Shown here: in pieces, positions 26,041 through 34,455 of the stretch
Numbering within the stretch: the stretch's first letter is position 1
Layout of the letters: each line of letters starts with the position of its first letter
Source: Aquipseudomonas alcaligenes_A
GTDB lineage: Bacteria > Pseudomonadota > Gammaproteobacteria > Pseudomonadales > Pseudomonadaceae
DNA length: 64,000 bases
NCBI GenBank assembly: GCA_048595745.1
Contig: CP184361.1
Reading direction: 5' to 3' (one strand)
The notes under the pieces: generated by a model
Seen by the model: the letters and a program-made list of their open reading frames with translations, nothing else
What the model was told of the DNA's origin: nothing
The model's database searches: none
Translations under genes and position numbers: made by a program

Positions 26041-26252
26041 CGTGGCGGCCGCCCAGTTAGGTGATGGCTTAAGGCCGCTATCTTCGGTGAACTGCTGCAA
26101 TTAATCAGACAAAAAAGCACCTTCGTTTCGCTTGCTGGGAAATCTGCGTCTAGTGTTTTTGGCGTCCACACGACGCAGTAAAGGGACGGCCCGCGGCGGT
26201 GCCACAAGTGCTGCCGCATCCATTTGCTCCAAATACGGATTGGAGAAGACCC

Positions 26253-27857
26253 ATGCATGACAAGAAGAAGCTGTTGTTCGCCGCGCTCCTGGCCAGCGCT
26301 GCCGCGCCGGCACTGGCCAGCGCAAGCCAAGACCTCTCGCAACTGTTCGACAAGCTCTGGAGTCCGACCCGCCTGGGTCCGCTGGAGTGTCGCGCCGGCC
26401 TGCTGAACAGCTCGCCGCTGCTGTTGCCACGCTGCATGCAGGCACAGAACACCCAGCAGCACCTGCAGATGCTCCACGACATCGCCCTGGCCAACGACGG
26501 CAACCGTGCCGCCGGACTGCCCGGATATGACGGTTCGCTGAACTACGTGAAGGAGACCCTGGAGCGTGCCGGTTACCGGGTTACGCTGCAGGCCTTCCCG
26601 TTCAGCGCCTTCTACCCGCAGGGGCCTGGTGTGCTGCAGGCCGTGGCGCCGACGCCGGCCGACTACCAGTGGGAGGTCGACTTCACCTACCTGTCGCAGA
26701 CCGACGCTGGCGACGTGACGGCTGCCGTGGCCCCGGTGGACATCGCGCTGGGCCTGGGCAATACCTCCAGCAGCGGCTGTGAGGAGGCCGACTTTGCCGG
26801 ATTCCCGGCGGGCTCCATTGCCCTGCTGCAACGCGGTGCCTGCAGTTTCCAGATCAAGGCAGAGCATGCCGCCGCCGCCGGTGCCGCCGGGGTGGTGATC
26901 TTCAACCAGGGCGATACCGAGGAGCGCAAGGGCCTGCTCAACGCGACCCTGGGCGATGCCTATGCTGGCGGCATTCCGGTGCTGTTCGCCACCTACGACC
27001 TTGGTGTGGGCCTGGCGCAGACCGCCGAGCTGCAGCTGCGCATGTTCACCGACGTGGTGCGCGAGCGCACCCAGACCCACAACCTGGTGGCCGAGTCGAA
27101 GTACGGCAACCCGAACAACGTGGTGATGGCCGGTGCGCACCTGGACTCGGTGTTCGAGGGCGCGGGCATCAACGACAACGGTTCGGGCAGCGCCGCGTTG
27201 CTGGAACTGGCCGTGCAGCTGCGCAAGGTCAGGCCCAACAACAAGCTGCGCTTTGCCTGGTGGGGCGCCGAGGAGTCGGGGCTGGTGGGTTCGACCTACT
27301 ACGTCGAGCAGCTGCCGCCGGAAGAGAAGGCGAAGATCAAGGCGTACCTGAACTTCGACATGATCGCCTCGCCGAACTTCGCCTACTTCGTGTATGACGG
27401 CGACGGCTCGGACTTCGGCCTGGAAGGCCCGCCCGGCTCGGCGGCGATCGAGAAGCTGTTCGAGGAGTACTTCGCGCTGCGCGGCCTGCCGTCCGAAGGT
27501 GACGAGATCACCTTCCGCTCTGACTACGCGCAGTTCTTCACCGACGGCATTGCCTTCGGCGGGCTGTTCACCGGCGCCGAGGAGCTGAAGACCGAGGAGC
27601 AGGCGGCGCGCTACGGCGGCACTGCCGGCATCGCCCTCGATCCCTGCTACCACGCCGCCTGTGACAACCTGGGCAACATCGATGCGCGCGCGCTGGAGAT
27701 CAATGGCGATGCCATGGCCTTCGTCACCAGCTGGCTGTCGCACTCGACCAAGGTGATCGACGACCAGATCGAAGCCGGCAAGGCGGCAGGCCCGAGCCTG
27801 CAGCGCGCCGCCAAGGCCTACGACATCACCCACTGGGGCAAGCACTGGATCAAGTGA
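26253..27857 (+). CDS. Secreted M28 zinc aminopeptidase (PaAP-like)
   Basis: A 534-residue secreted aminopeptidase closely resembling P. aeruginosa PaAP (Lap), a type II secretion substrate. A signal peptide (LLFAALLASAAAPALA) is followed by a propeptide region, a protease-associated insert (DFAGFPAGSIALLQRG, AAAAGAAGVVIFNQ) and the M28 catalytic domain. Zinc ligands are in GAHLDSV, NDNGSGS, WGAEESG, NFDMIASPN and CYHAACDN. The product removes N-terminal residues from peptides outside the cell. A TGGAGA site precedes the ATG and a strong terminator follows, so it is probably monocistronic. Confidence 0.9.
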   Translation: MHDKKKLLFAALLASAAAPALASASQDLSQLFDKLWSPTRLGPLECRAGLLNSSPLLLPRCMQAQNTQQHLQMLHDIALANDGNRAAGLPGYDGSLNYVKETLERAGYRVTLQAFPFSAFYPQGPGVLQAVAPTPADYQWEVDFTYLSQTDAGDVTAAVAPVDIALGLGNTSSSGCEEADFAGFPAGSIALLQRGACSFQIKAEHAAAAGAAGVVIFNQGDTEERKGLLNATLGDAYAGGIPVLFATYDLGVGLAQTAELQLRMFTDVVRERTQTHNLVAESKYGNPNNVVMAGAHLDSVFEGAGINDNGSGSAALLELAVQLRKVRPNNKLRFAWWGAEESGLVGSTYYVEQLPPEEKAKIKAYLNFDMIASPNFAYFVYDGDGSDFGLEGPPGSAAIEKLFEEYFALRGLPSEGDEITFRSDYAQFFTDGIAFGGLFTGAEELKTEEQAARYGGTAGIALDPCYHAACDNLGNIDARALEINGDAMAFVTSWLSHSTKVIDDQIEAGKAAGPSLQRAAKAYDITHWGKHWIK

Positions 27858-27873
27858 TCCCGGCCTGACCGCG

Positions 27874-27907
27874 AGCCCCGCCAGGGTTGCCCTGGCGGGG
27901 CTTTTTC
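27874..27907 (+). terminator. Rho-independent terminator after aminopeptidase gene
   Basis: A perfect 13-bp stem (AGCCCCGCCAGGG / CCCTGGCGGGGCT) with loop TTG and a T-run. It is one of the strongest terminators in the window. Confidence 0.92.
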
Positions 27908-29228
27908 ATGCCGCCGTTTGGCGCCGCTGCACAGCGTGTAGCCGCTCGATCATGTAGCGCAGGTGCATGTGCAACTCGTACAGCTCGCTGGAATAGGACA
28001 GCGGCACCTCGACCCGCGCCAGCTCGTCCTCGAGCTTCTCCAGGCGCTCGATCTCGGCACCGATATCGCCGCCGAGCTTGCCCTTGTACAGCTGCTGGTC
28101 GATCTCGCGCAGGTGCTTGTACCAGCGGTAGATGCGTGCGCGGATGCGCCACTGGTAGATCGGCCCGATGGCCTTGAACAGCGGGAACAGCAGTATCACC
28201 AGCGGGATGGCGAGGATGATGTAGCGGTCGGCCAGCGAGGCGATGCGGAACGGCAGGTATCGCTGCAGGATCGGCAGGCCCTTGTCGTAGTAGTACTCGG
28301 CCTCGCTCAGGGTGGCGAGCGAGCGTGGCGGGCGCTGCGGATAGCTGCCGGCGGCATCGAGCAGGCTGCCGTCCTTGAGCACCTCGCGCGCGGCTTCCAG
28401 GATCAGCGGGGTCAGCGAGGGGTGGAAGTTCTCGCCGGCCACCAGGGTCGCCACCGGACCGAGGGTGACGATGTCGCGGTCGGGCGTGTTGCGCGCCATG
28501 TCGAGCATGCCTTCGCCCACTTCCAGGCGGCTCAGGTGCGGCAGGCGGGCCAGGTAGGCCTGGGTGCGGCGCAGGCCGACCAGGCGCAGTTTCGGTTCGG
28601 CGGCCAGGCGCTGGATCAGCGGATTCTCCGCCGGGCCGACGAAGAACGCGGCGTCCAGCTCGCCGGCCACCAGCGCGTCGGCGGCGCGGCTGCCACCCAG
28701 CGGTTGCCACTGCTTGGGATAGTCGGCCGGGCTGATGCGGTTGGCCGTGAACAGCGCGGCGGTCACCGCCTGGGTGCCGCTGTCTGCCGAGCCGATGGCC
28801 AGGCGCAGTTGCTTCAGGTCGGCCAGGCGCTCGAATTTCACCTTGGGTCCGGTGAACAGCCACAGCGGCTCGCGGTACATCACGCCGAGGCCGGTCAGCT
28901 TATCGCGTGCCTCCGGCGCCAGATTCAGCTCCTGGCCGCTCTGCACCAGGGCCAGCTCGACGGAGCCGTCCAGCAGCTTGGCCAGGTTGGCCTGCGAGCC
29001 CAGGCTCGGCACCAGTTCCAGCTCGAAGCCCTGCTTGGCCAGTTCGGCGCGCAGGCGCTCGGCGAAGGCATGGTAGCCGCCGCCCTCGGCACCGGTGGCC
29101 AGGCGTGCATGCATCGGCGGCGGCGGGGCGACGAAGTAGAACAGCGCGCCCACCAGGCCGGCCAGTACCGGCACCAGCCACAGGTTGGCGAGAATGAGGA
29201 TTTTCAGGTCACGCAGAATGCGGCGCAT
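27906..29228 (-). CDS. TAXI-family TRAP transporter solute-binding protein, membrane-anchored
   Basis: A 440-residue protein with an N-terminal membrane segment (NLWLVPVLAGLVGALFYFV), a TAXI-type binding domain (ATGAEGGGYHAFAERL; LAIGSADSGTQAVT; GELDAAFFVGP) and a second membrane segment near residue 345 (DRYIILAIPLVILLFPLF), followed by a coiled cytoplasmic tail. TAXI proteins usually feed a TRAP permease, but no permease gene lies beside it. The double anchoring is unlike a soluble binding protein and suggests a sensory or scaffold role. The ligand is unknown. Confidence 0.85.
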   Translation of the reverse strand: MRRILRDLKILILANLWLVPVLAGLVGALFYFVAPPPPMHARLATGAEGGGYHAFAERLRAELAKQGFELELVPSLGSQANLAKLLDGSVELALVQSGQELNLAPEARDKLTGLGVMYREPLWLFTGPKVKFERLADLKQLRLAIGSADSGTQAVTAALFTANRISPADYPKQWQPLGGSRAADALVAGELDAAFFVGPAENPLIQRLAAEPKLRLVGLRRTQAYLARLPHLSRLEVGEGMLDMARNTPDRDIVTLGPVATLVAGENFHPSLTPLILEAAREVLKDGSLLDAAGSYPQRPPRSLATLSEAEYYYDKGLPILQRYLPFRIASLADRYIILAIPLVILLFPLFKAIGPIYQWRIRARIYRWYKHLREIDQQLYKGKLGGDIGAEIERLEKLEDELARVEVPLSYSSELYELHMHLRYMIERLHAVQRRQTAA

Positions 29229-29274
29229 GGTCGGTCCTTGAGGCTATCCCTGCCTGAGGATAGCCGGAACCGCT

Positions 29275-30540
29275 TCAGCTCTGCAGGCTTGCCGGTGTGC
29301 GCTGGCGCTCGCGCCAGCGATCGAGCAGGGCGAAGCCGCCGAGCAGGGCCAGGGCATACAGCGCATCCACGCCCAGGGCCAGCAGCACCAGGGCGCAGAG
29401 CGCGCAGCTGAGGCCGGCGACCCAGCGCCAGACGCCGCGCAGCAGCACCACACCGGCGGCCATGCTGAGCAGGTAGACGACGATGAAGTTGCCGTTGGCG
29501 TAGCGGATCAGGTCGTCCACCGACAGCTGCAGCACGGCGGCCAGGGCCGCGCACAGGGCGCAGATCAGCACCACCAGCAGCAGGGCGCGGGCCGGTACGC
29601 CGTGGCGGTTGCGCACGGCCAGGGCGGAAGGCAGCTTGCCCTCGTCGGCCAGGCTCCAGATCAGCCGGGCAAAGCCCTGCACATAGACGTTCATCGAGGC
29701 GAAGCAGGCCAGGTAGCCGACGGCCGCGACCAGCCAGCGCGCCTCATCGCCGAGCAGCCTGTGCATCAGGTGCGGCAGCGACGCCGCGTCGCTGTGCTCG
29801 TTGCCGTACACGCCGAAGCTCAGTACCGCGACGGAGAATGCCCAGTACACCAGGCCGGCCAGCAGTACGCCGAGCAGCAGGGCGAGGGGGAAGTCGCGCC
29901 GCGGGTGCTTGAACTCCTCGCCCAGGTGGGTGAAGGCCTCGATACCGACGAAGCACCAGAACATCACCCCCAGCGCGGCGGGAATCAGGTGCCAGGAGCC
30001 GTCGATCTGCGGCAGCAGTGGCTGGCTGGCCAGCGGCAGGTCGCCGACCCACCAGGCCAGGCCGACGGTGCCGAGGATGGCCAGGGCGATCAGCCCCTGC
30101 ACCAGGCCGCTGGCCCGCGCCGGGCGCTGGCCGAGCAGGAGCATCAGGCCTAGGGTGGCAAACTGGATCAGCAGCGCTTCGCCACGGCCGATCGGCAGTA
30201 CGGCCTGCCAGAAGCCAGTGGCGATGTTCAGTGCCGCCGGCAGGCCCACCGGCAGCACGGCGAGGAACAGCAGGGCGATGAGTCGCTCGCTGCGCGCGCC
30301 GAAGGCACGGCCGATCAGGTGCGGCGCGCCGCCGGCATGGGGGAAGTGGCGGCCCAGCTGGGCGAAGGTGAAGGCCACCGGCAGCACCAGGGCGATCAGG
30401 ATCAGCCAGGCCCATAGCGAGGCCGAACCGGCGGCGGTGGCGGCCAGGGCCGGCACCACGAAGATACCGGTGCCCAGCAGCGAGGTGCTGAGCAGGGCGA
30501 TGCCCTGCAGCAGGCCCAGTTCCTTGTTCAGCCGGCTCAT
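29275..30540 (-). CDS. Amino acid permease, YjeH-like exporter
   Basis: A 421-residue APC-superfamily transporter with about twelve membrane helices. It resembles the E. coli methionine/branched-chain exporter YjeH: SLLGTGIFVVPALAA is the GTGIF substrate-binding motif of helix 1, and GVMFWCFVGIEAFTHLGEEFK helix 6 region is typical. Transport of hydrophobic amino acids out of the cell is the likeliest role. An Lrp/AsnC regulator is divergently encoded 123 bases away, the classic arrangement for an amino-acid-controlled exporter. Confidence 0.83.
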   Translation of the reverse strand: MSRLNKELGLLQGIALLSTSLLGTGIFVVPALAATAAGSASLWAWLILIALVLPVAFTFAQLGRHFPHAGGAPHLIGRAFGARSERLIALLFLAVLPVGLPAALNIATGFWQAVLPIGRGEALLIQFATLGLMLLLGQRPARASGLVQGLIALAILGTVGLAWWVGDLPLASQPLLPQIDGSWHLIPAALGVMFWCFVGIEAFTHLGEEFKHPRRDFPLALLLGVLLAGLVYWAFSVAVLSFGVYGNEHSDAASLPHLMHRLLGDEARWLVAAVGYLACFASMNVYVQGFARLIWSLADEGKLPSALAVRNRHGVPARALLLVVLICALCAALAAVLQLSVDDLIRYANGNFIVVYLLSMAAGVVLLRGVWRWVAGLSCALCALVLLALGVDALYALALLGGFALLDRWRERQRTPASLQS

Positions 30541-30663
30541 GATGTATGCTCGCTCCTTCCTTTCGATCCCGCCATGTTACGGGCGCCGCCGCGCGCAGGT
30601 CGCCGCCGATGGCCGGCAATGTGGCGGAATCCCCCGTCAAACTGCCGGCCGCCGAGAACCACC

Positions 30664-31083
30664 GTGGACAAGTTCGATCGCCAGATCATCACCCTGCTGC
30701 GCCAGGATGCGCGCACCTCCGTCAGCCAGATCGCCCGCGAGGTCAACCTGTCGCGCTCCGCGGTGGGCGAGCGCATCCGCCAGCTGGAGCAATCCGGGGT
30801 GATTCGCGGCTACCATGCGCAGGTGGCCGACCCGGCCGGCAGCGGGGTCAAGGCGTTCCTCGAACTGTTCTACAAGGACGGTCGTTGTCAGGACTATGTC
30901 GAGCGCATGCGCGCCTATCCGGAAATCCGCCAGTGCTGCGGCATCAGCGGCGAGACCGACATGCTGGTGCAGGTGGAGGCGGCGAGCATGGCGCGCCTGG
31001 CGGAGATTCGCGGGGTGATCGAGGGTTTTCCGGGCATGCAGCGGGTGAAGACACACATGGTCGTCACCGAGTGGACGATGTGA
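30664..31083 (+). CDS. Lrp/AsnC family transcriptional regulator
   Basis: A 139-residue regulator with an N-terminal helix-turn-helix (DKFDRQIITLLRQDARTS, VNLSRSAVGERIRQLE) and a C-terminal RAM/AsnC ligand-binding domain (CCGISGETDMLVQVEA). The GTG at 30664 gives the standard N-terminus VDKFDRQI; longer in-frame starts at 30574 and 30619 add Arg/Pro-rich sequence not seen in the family. It is divergent from the YjeH-like exporter, which it probably controls in response to an amino acid. The stop codon sits inside a 7-bp stem-loop (31081-31098). Confidence 0.88.
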   Translation: MDKFDRQIITLLRQDARTSVSQIAREVNLSRSAVGERIRQLEQSGVIRGYHAQVADPAGSGVKAFLELFYKDGRCQDYVERMRAYPEIRQCCGISGETDMLVQVEAASMARLAEIRGVIEGFPGMQRVKTHMVVTEWTM

Positions 31084-31187
31084 GGCCTGGCGGCCTCAGA
31101 TATCCCGCTTAGGCGCCAGACTCGCCGTCGCTCTGCTTCGACACCCTGGCTCTCGCACTTGAATGCCCGAGTTAACCGCACAGGCCA

Positions 31188-31991
31188 TTAGCGGCTCAGA
31201 GTCGAGGCCTGGGTCGCTTCCTCGTCGGTGAGCATGTACTTGCCGGCCTGCAGGTCCTGGAAGTAGCGGTCGTAGCGGCCGCTGTCGCGGAACGCCTGCA
31301 GGCGCTGGTTGAAGCGCTGCATCAGGGCCTCGCTGTCGGCCAGACGCTTGGGCAGCATCAGGAAGCTCTGGTTGACCAGCAGCGGTTTGGGGTGGTGGGT
31401 AATGCGCGCCCGCTCGGCCGGGGTGAACTGGCTGCGTAGCGCCGCATAACCGACGTTGACTTCCTGTGGGTAGAGCACGACGCGCTCCTTGAGCAGCTTC
31501 TCGAAGTTCTGCTGGTCGCTGGAGACCCGTTCCATGCGCACCTTGCCCTGGGCGAGGAACGCGTCGAACCCGGGGCCGTAGCTGTATTCCAGACCGCCGC
31601 CGAGGGTCATGCCGGTCAGGTCGTCGAACTGCTGCCAGTCGAAGGGCACGGACTTGAGGTGGAAGAACACGAACTGTTCGTCCAGCAACGGCTCGCTGAA
31701 CAGGAAGTCGGCCTCGCGCTCGCGCTTGTGCATCCACACGCCGGTGGCGTCGAACTTGCCGGCGGCGGCATCGGAATAGGCGCGTGGCCAGGGCAGGAAG
31801 CGGAAGTTGACCTTGTAGCCCTCCTCGGCGAAGAGGTCGCTGATGATGTGGGCGATCACGCCATTGTGGCGCTGGTCGGTGGAGAGGTAGGGCGGCCAGT
31901 CGCCGACGCTGATCTGCAGTTCGCGCGGCTGCGCCTGGGTACTGATGCACCAGGACAGACAGCAGATGGTCAACAGGCTTTTCCAGCGCAT
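31188..31991 (-). CDS. Periplasmic substrate-binding protein (SBP_bac_3 family)
   Basis: A 267-residue exported protein with a short signal peptide (LLTICCLSWCISTQA/Q) and an amino-acid-type binding fold: LQISVGDWPPYLS, GVIAHIISDLFAEEGYKVNF and WPRAYSDAAAGKFDATGVW. Pseudomonads have many such orphan proteins without transporter genes. The start has GGGAG in front. It lies 43 bases after rlmF on the same strand and could be cotranscribed with it. The ligand is unknown. Confidence 0.78.
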   Translation of the reverse strand: MRWKSLLTICCLSWCISTQAQPRELQISVGDWPPYLSTDQRHNGVIAHIISDLFAEEGYKVNFRFLPWPRAYSDAAAGKFDATGVWMHKREREADFLFSEPLLDEQFVFFHLKSVPFDWQQFDDLTGMTLGGGLEYSYGPGFDAFLAQGKVRMERVSSDQQNFEKLLKERVVLYPQEVNVGYAALRSQFTPAERARITHHPKPLLVNQSFLMLPKRLADSEALMQRFNQRLQAFRDSGRYDRYFQDLQAGKYMLTDEEATQASTLSR

Positions 31992-32034
31992 GGGGACTCC
32001 CGAGCTCCCTGAGGCCGCTACCTCGTCAGCATAG

Positions 32035-33057
32035 TCAGTTCGGGGGGCTGTCGGCGATACCTTTCAGCCAGGCGCGACGTGCGGCCACCTCGTGGAAGGT
32101 CCAGGCGAGGAAGCGACTCTGCTTGTTGCCCTGGGCCATGTCCACCTGGCGTATCTCCAGGGCACCGGCCTGCTGCAGGGCGGCGTTGAACGCCGCCAGG
32201 TTGCCGGCCTTGGACACCAGGCTGCTGAACCACAGCACCTGCCCGGCCACCGCCGCGCTCTCGCGGGCCATGCGCCGCAGGAAGGCCACTTCGCCGCCCG
32301 CGCACCACAGCTCGTTACTCTGCCCGCCGAAGTTCAGCACCGGCAGCTTGCGCTTGGGGTCGAGCTTGCCGAGGTTCTTCCATTTGCGCGTGCTGCCGCT
32401 GGCCGCCTCGGCGGCGGAGGCATGGAAGGGCGGGTTGCACAGGGTCAGGGTGAAACGCTCGTCGCTGGCCAGCAGGCCCTGGAAAATGTGCTGCGGTGTG
32501 TGCTGCTGACGCAGTTCGATGGCATCGTCCAGGCCGTTGGCCTGGACGATGCTGCGTGCCGCCGCCAGGGCGACCGGGTCGATGTCCGAGCCGAGGAAGC
32601 GCCAGCCGTAGTCGCTGTGGCCGAGCAGCGGGTAGATGCAGTTGGCCCCGGTGCCGATGTCCAGCACGCGCACCCCTTTACCGCGTGCGATGGCGCCATC
32701 GCTGCTTTCGGCCAGCAGATCGGCCAGGCCATGCAGGTAGTCGGCCCGGCCGGGGATCGGCGGGCACAGGTAGCCCGGCGGAATGTCCCAGTGGGCGATG
32801 CCGTACAGCTGGCGCATCAACGCGCGGTTGAACACGCGCACCGCCTCGGGGTCGGCGAAGTCGATGCTCTGCTTGCCATAGGGGTTGAGGATGACGAAGC
32901 GGCCCAGCTCCGGGCTGGCCTCGATCAGCCTGGGGAAGTCGTAGCGGCCCTGGTGGCGGTTGCGCGGGTGCAGTTGCCCCTTGGCAACGGCCTTGGGCTG
33001 GCGGGGCGGATGGCTTTTCTGACGCATGGCGGGCGGTTCGGCGGGCGGGGGTGGCAT
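32035..33057 (-). CDS. rlmF: 23S rRNA (adenine(1618)-N(6))-methyltransferase RlmF
   Basis: A SAM-dependent N6-adenine methyltransferase for A1618 of 23S rRNA, 340 residues. The N-terminal part is basic (RNRHQGRYDFPRLI), the SAM site is VLDIGTGANCIYPL and the catalytic motif is NPPFHAS. ATG 33057 is taken; ATG 33027 (MRQKSHPP) is in frame and equally possible since neither has a strong ribosome site. It starts 13 bases after the small Trp-rich gene, so it is probably the third gene of the flavoprotein operon. Confidence 0.88.
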   Translation of the reverse strand: MPPPPAEPPAMRQKSHPPRQPKAVAKGQLHPRNRHQGRYDFPRLIEASPELGRFVILNPYGKQSIDFADPEAVRVFNRALMRQLYGIAHWDIPPGYLCPPIPGRADYLHGLADLLAESSDGAIARGKGVRVLDIGTGANCIYPLLGHSDYGWRFLGSDIDPVALAAARSIVQANGLDDAIELRQQHTPQHIFQGLLASDERFTLTLCNPPFHASAAEAASGSTRKWKNLGKLDPKRKLPVLNFGGQSNELWCAGGEVAFLRRMARESAAVAGQVLWFSSLVSKAGNLAAFNAALQQAGALEIRQVDMAQGNKQSRFLAWTFHEVAARRAWLKGIADSPPN

Positions 33058-33070
33058 TGTCCCACAGACG

Positions 33071-33292
33071 CTACTTCCAGCCCATCTGCCAGCGCTCGGT
33101 GTCTTCCAGCTGGTGCCAGTCCAGGCGCTCGCTGCGCCCGGTGAGCACGGCCTGCAGGTCGATCGCCAGCACCTCGCCGGCGTCGTCGCGATGCAGCTCG
33201 GTGACCAGGAAGTGGCGCTCGCGATTGCGCGGCACGCGTGCCGTCCATTTCGACAGCAGCAGCTTGCGCGGGTTGATCCGGCCGGGCCTCAC
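33071..33292 (-). CDS. Small Trp-rich protein (TIGR02450 family)
   Basis: A 73-residue protein beginning VRPGRINPRKLLLSKWTA and ending ERWQMGWK, the pattern of the TIGR02450 Trp-rich family. The GTG start overlaps the stop codon of the FAD oxidoreductase as GTGA, so it is translationally coupled. The gene is hidden inside a longer antisense-style frame and is easily missed. The function is unknown. In pseudomonads such genes occur near photolyase and light-responsive genes (recalled), consistent with the TGTACA repeats in this operon's promoter region. Confidence 0.8.
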   Translation of the reverse strand: MRPGRINPRKLLLSKWTARVPRNRERHFLVTELHRDDAGEVLAIDLQAVLTGRSERLDWHQLEDTERWQMGWK

Positions 33293-34275
33293 TGGCGGTG
33301 CTCCAGCAGGCGCCGCGCGACTTCCTGGCCACTTAGCCAGGCGCCCTCGACGCGGCCGGACAGGCACCAGTCGCCGCAGGCATACAGGCCCAGGTCGGCG
33401 TCGGCCAGGGCGCCCCACTCGTGAGCGCTGGCCGGGCGTGCGTAGAGCCAGCGATGCGCCAGGCTGAAGGCCGGTGCCGGCACGGCGCAGCCAATCAGCT
33501 CGGCGAAGGCGCCGTGCAGCTGTTCGATCACCGCCTCCTTGGGCAGGTCCAGGTGCTGCCGGCTCCAGCTGCTGCTGGCGTGCAGTACCCAGGTGTCCAG
33601 TGCGCCATCGCGGCCCGGCTTGCTGCGGTTGCGCGCCAGCCAGTCGATCGCGCTGTCCTGCACGAAGCAGCCCTGTACCGGGGTCTGCAATGCAGTCTCG
33701 AAGCCCAGGGCCACGGCCCAGGTCGGCTCCATGATCACGCTGGCGGCGGCGCTGGCCAGCTTGGGCGCTGCGGCCAGCAGGGCGGTGGCCTGCGGCGCCG
33801 GCGTGGCGACGATCACGCTGCTGTAGGGACCGTGGCTGTTGCCCTCGGCGTCCTGCAGGCCCCAGTGCTGTTCGCCACGGAACACCTCGGTGATGCGGCA
33901 GCCGAAGTGCACCGGCAGGGCGCCGAGCAGCGCGCGGCTGATGGAGCTCATGCGCGGTGCGCCGACCCAGCGCACCTGTTCGTCCGGTGAGGGTTGCAGG
34001 CCGTTCTGGTGGTACTGGTAGAGCTGCGGGTTCCATTCGGCGACCCAGCCGCGCGCCTGCCACTGCTGCACCACTTCGACGAAGCGGCGATCACGCGCGG
34101 TGAAGTACTGCGCGCCCAGGTCCACGGAGCCGGCATCGCTGCGCTTGCTGGCCATGCGTCCGCCACTGCCGCGGCTCTTGTCGAACAGCTCGACTTGCAG
34201 GCCGGCAGCATGCAGGGCCTGGGCGGCGGATAATCCGGCCAGGCCGGTACCGATGATGGCAATGGGGGCGTTCAT
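33289..34275 (-). CDS. NAD(P)/FAD-dependent oxidoreductase, renalase-like
   Basis: A 328-residue flavoprotein related to renalase and amine oxidases. The Rossmann FAD motif is IIGTGLAGLSAAQAL, followed by the GG-type segment SRGSGGRMASKR and LGAQYFTARD. The C-terminal motif ACGDWCLSGRVEGAWLSG closes the FAD site. The substrate is unknown. A GAGG site precedes the ATG by six bases. It is the first gene of a minus-strand operon and divergent from the TIGR01777-hemH operon across a region with two TGTACA repeats. Confidence 0.85.
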   Translation of the reverse strand: MNAPIAIIGTGLAGLSAAQALHAAGLQVELFDKSRGSGGRMASKRSDAGSVDLGAQYFTARDRRFVEVVQQWQARGWVAEWNPQLYQYHQNGLQPSPDEQVRWVGAPRMSSISRALLGALPVHFGCRITEVFRGEQHWGLQDAEGNSHGPYSSVIVATPAPQATALLAAAPKLASAAASVIMEPTWAVALGFETALQTPVQGCFVQDSAIDWLARNRSKPGRDGALDTWVLHASSSWSRQHLDLPKEAVIEQLHGAFAELIGCAVPAPAFSLAHRWLYARPASAHEWGALADADLGLYACGDWCLSGRVEGAWLSGQEVARRLLEHRQ

Positions 34276-34315
34276 GTTTGACCTCGTTGTCTTTATCTCA
34301 GGCTACGCGTTCGGG

Positions 34316-34346
34316 AAAATCTGTACAATCGCAAAATCTGTACAGA
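34316..34346. promoter_or_regulatory. Paired TGTACA operator in divergent promoter
   Basis: The 12-base sequence AAAATCTGTACA occurs twice as a direct repeat, at 34316-34327 and 34333-34344, with a 17-base period. The second copy extends to the palindrome TCTGTACAGA. TGTACA is the core bound by MerR-family CarA/CarH/LitR light regulators (established). On the minus strand TTGTAC lies 17 bases from TAGCCT, a possible promoter of the flavoprotein operon. Confidence 0.55.
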
Positions 34347-34455
34347 ATTTTCTTTCGTGGCCGCGTGATCCTCGTCGATAATCAAGACACATGACCTGGG
34401 CTCAATGTTCAGACTAGGGCGCAACCACGGGGTCGCGCCATATGAGGAGGACGCC

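Noticed and set aside
26060..26252. A las/rhl quorum-sensing box before the PaAP-like gene
   Set aside because: The PAO1 homologue is quorum-controlled, but the best CT...AG dyad here has a 13-base spacing instead of 12 and poor arms.
24969..27845. A 958-residue minus-strand frame running from the aminopeptidase into yejK
   Set aside because: Only the yejK part has homology. The upstream part is the antisense of the aminopeptidase, so the start belongs at 25976.
33071..34063. A 330-residue frame covering the Trp-rich gene and the reverse of the flavoprotein
   Set aside because: Only its last 73 codons resemble a known family; the rest is an alternative frame of the FAD oxidoreductase.
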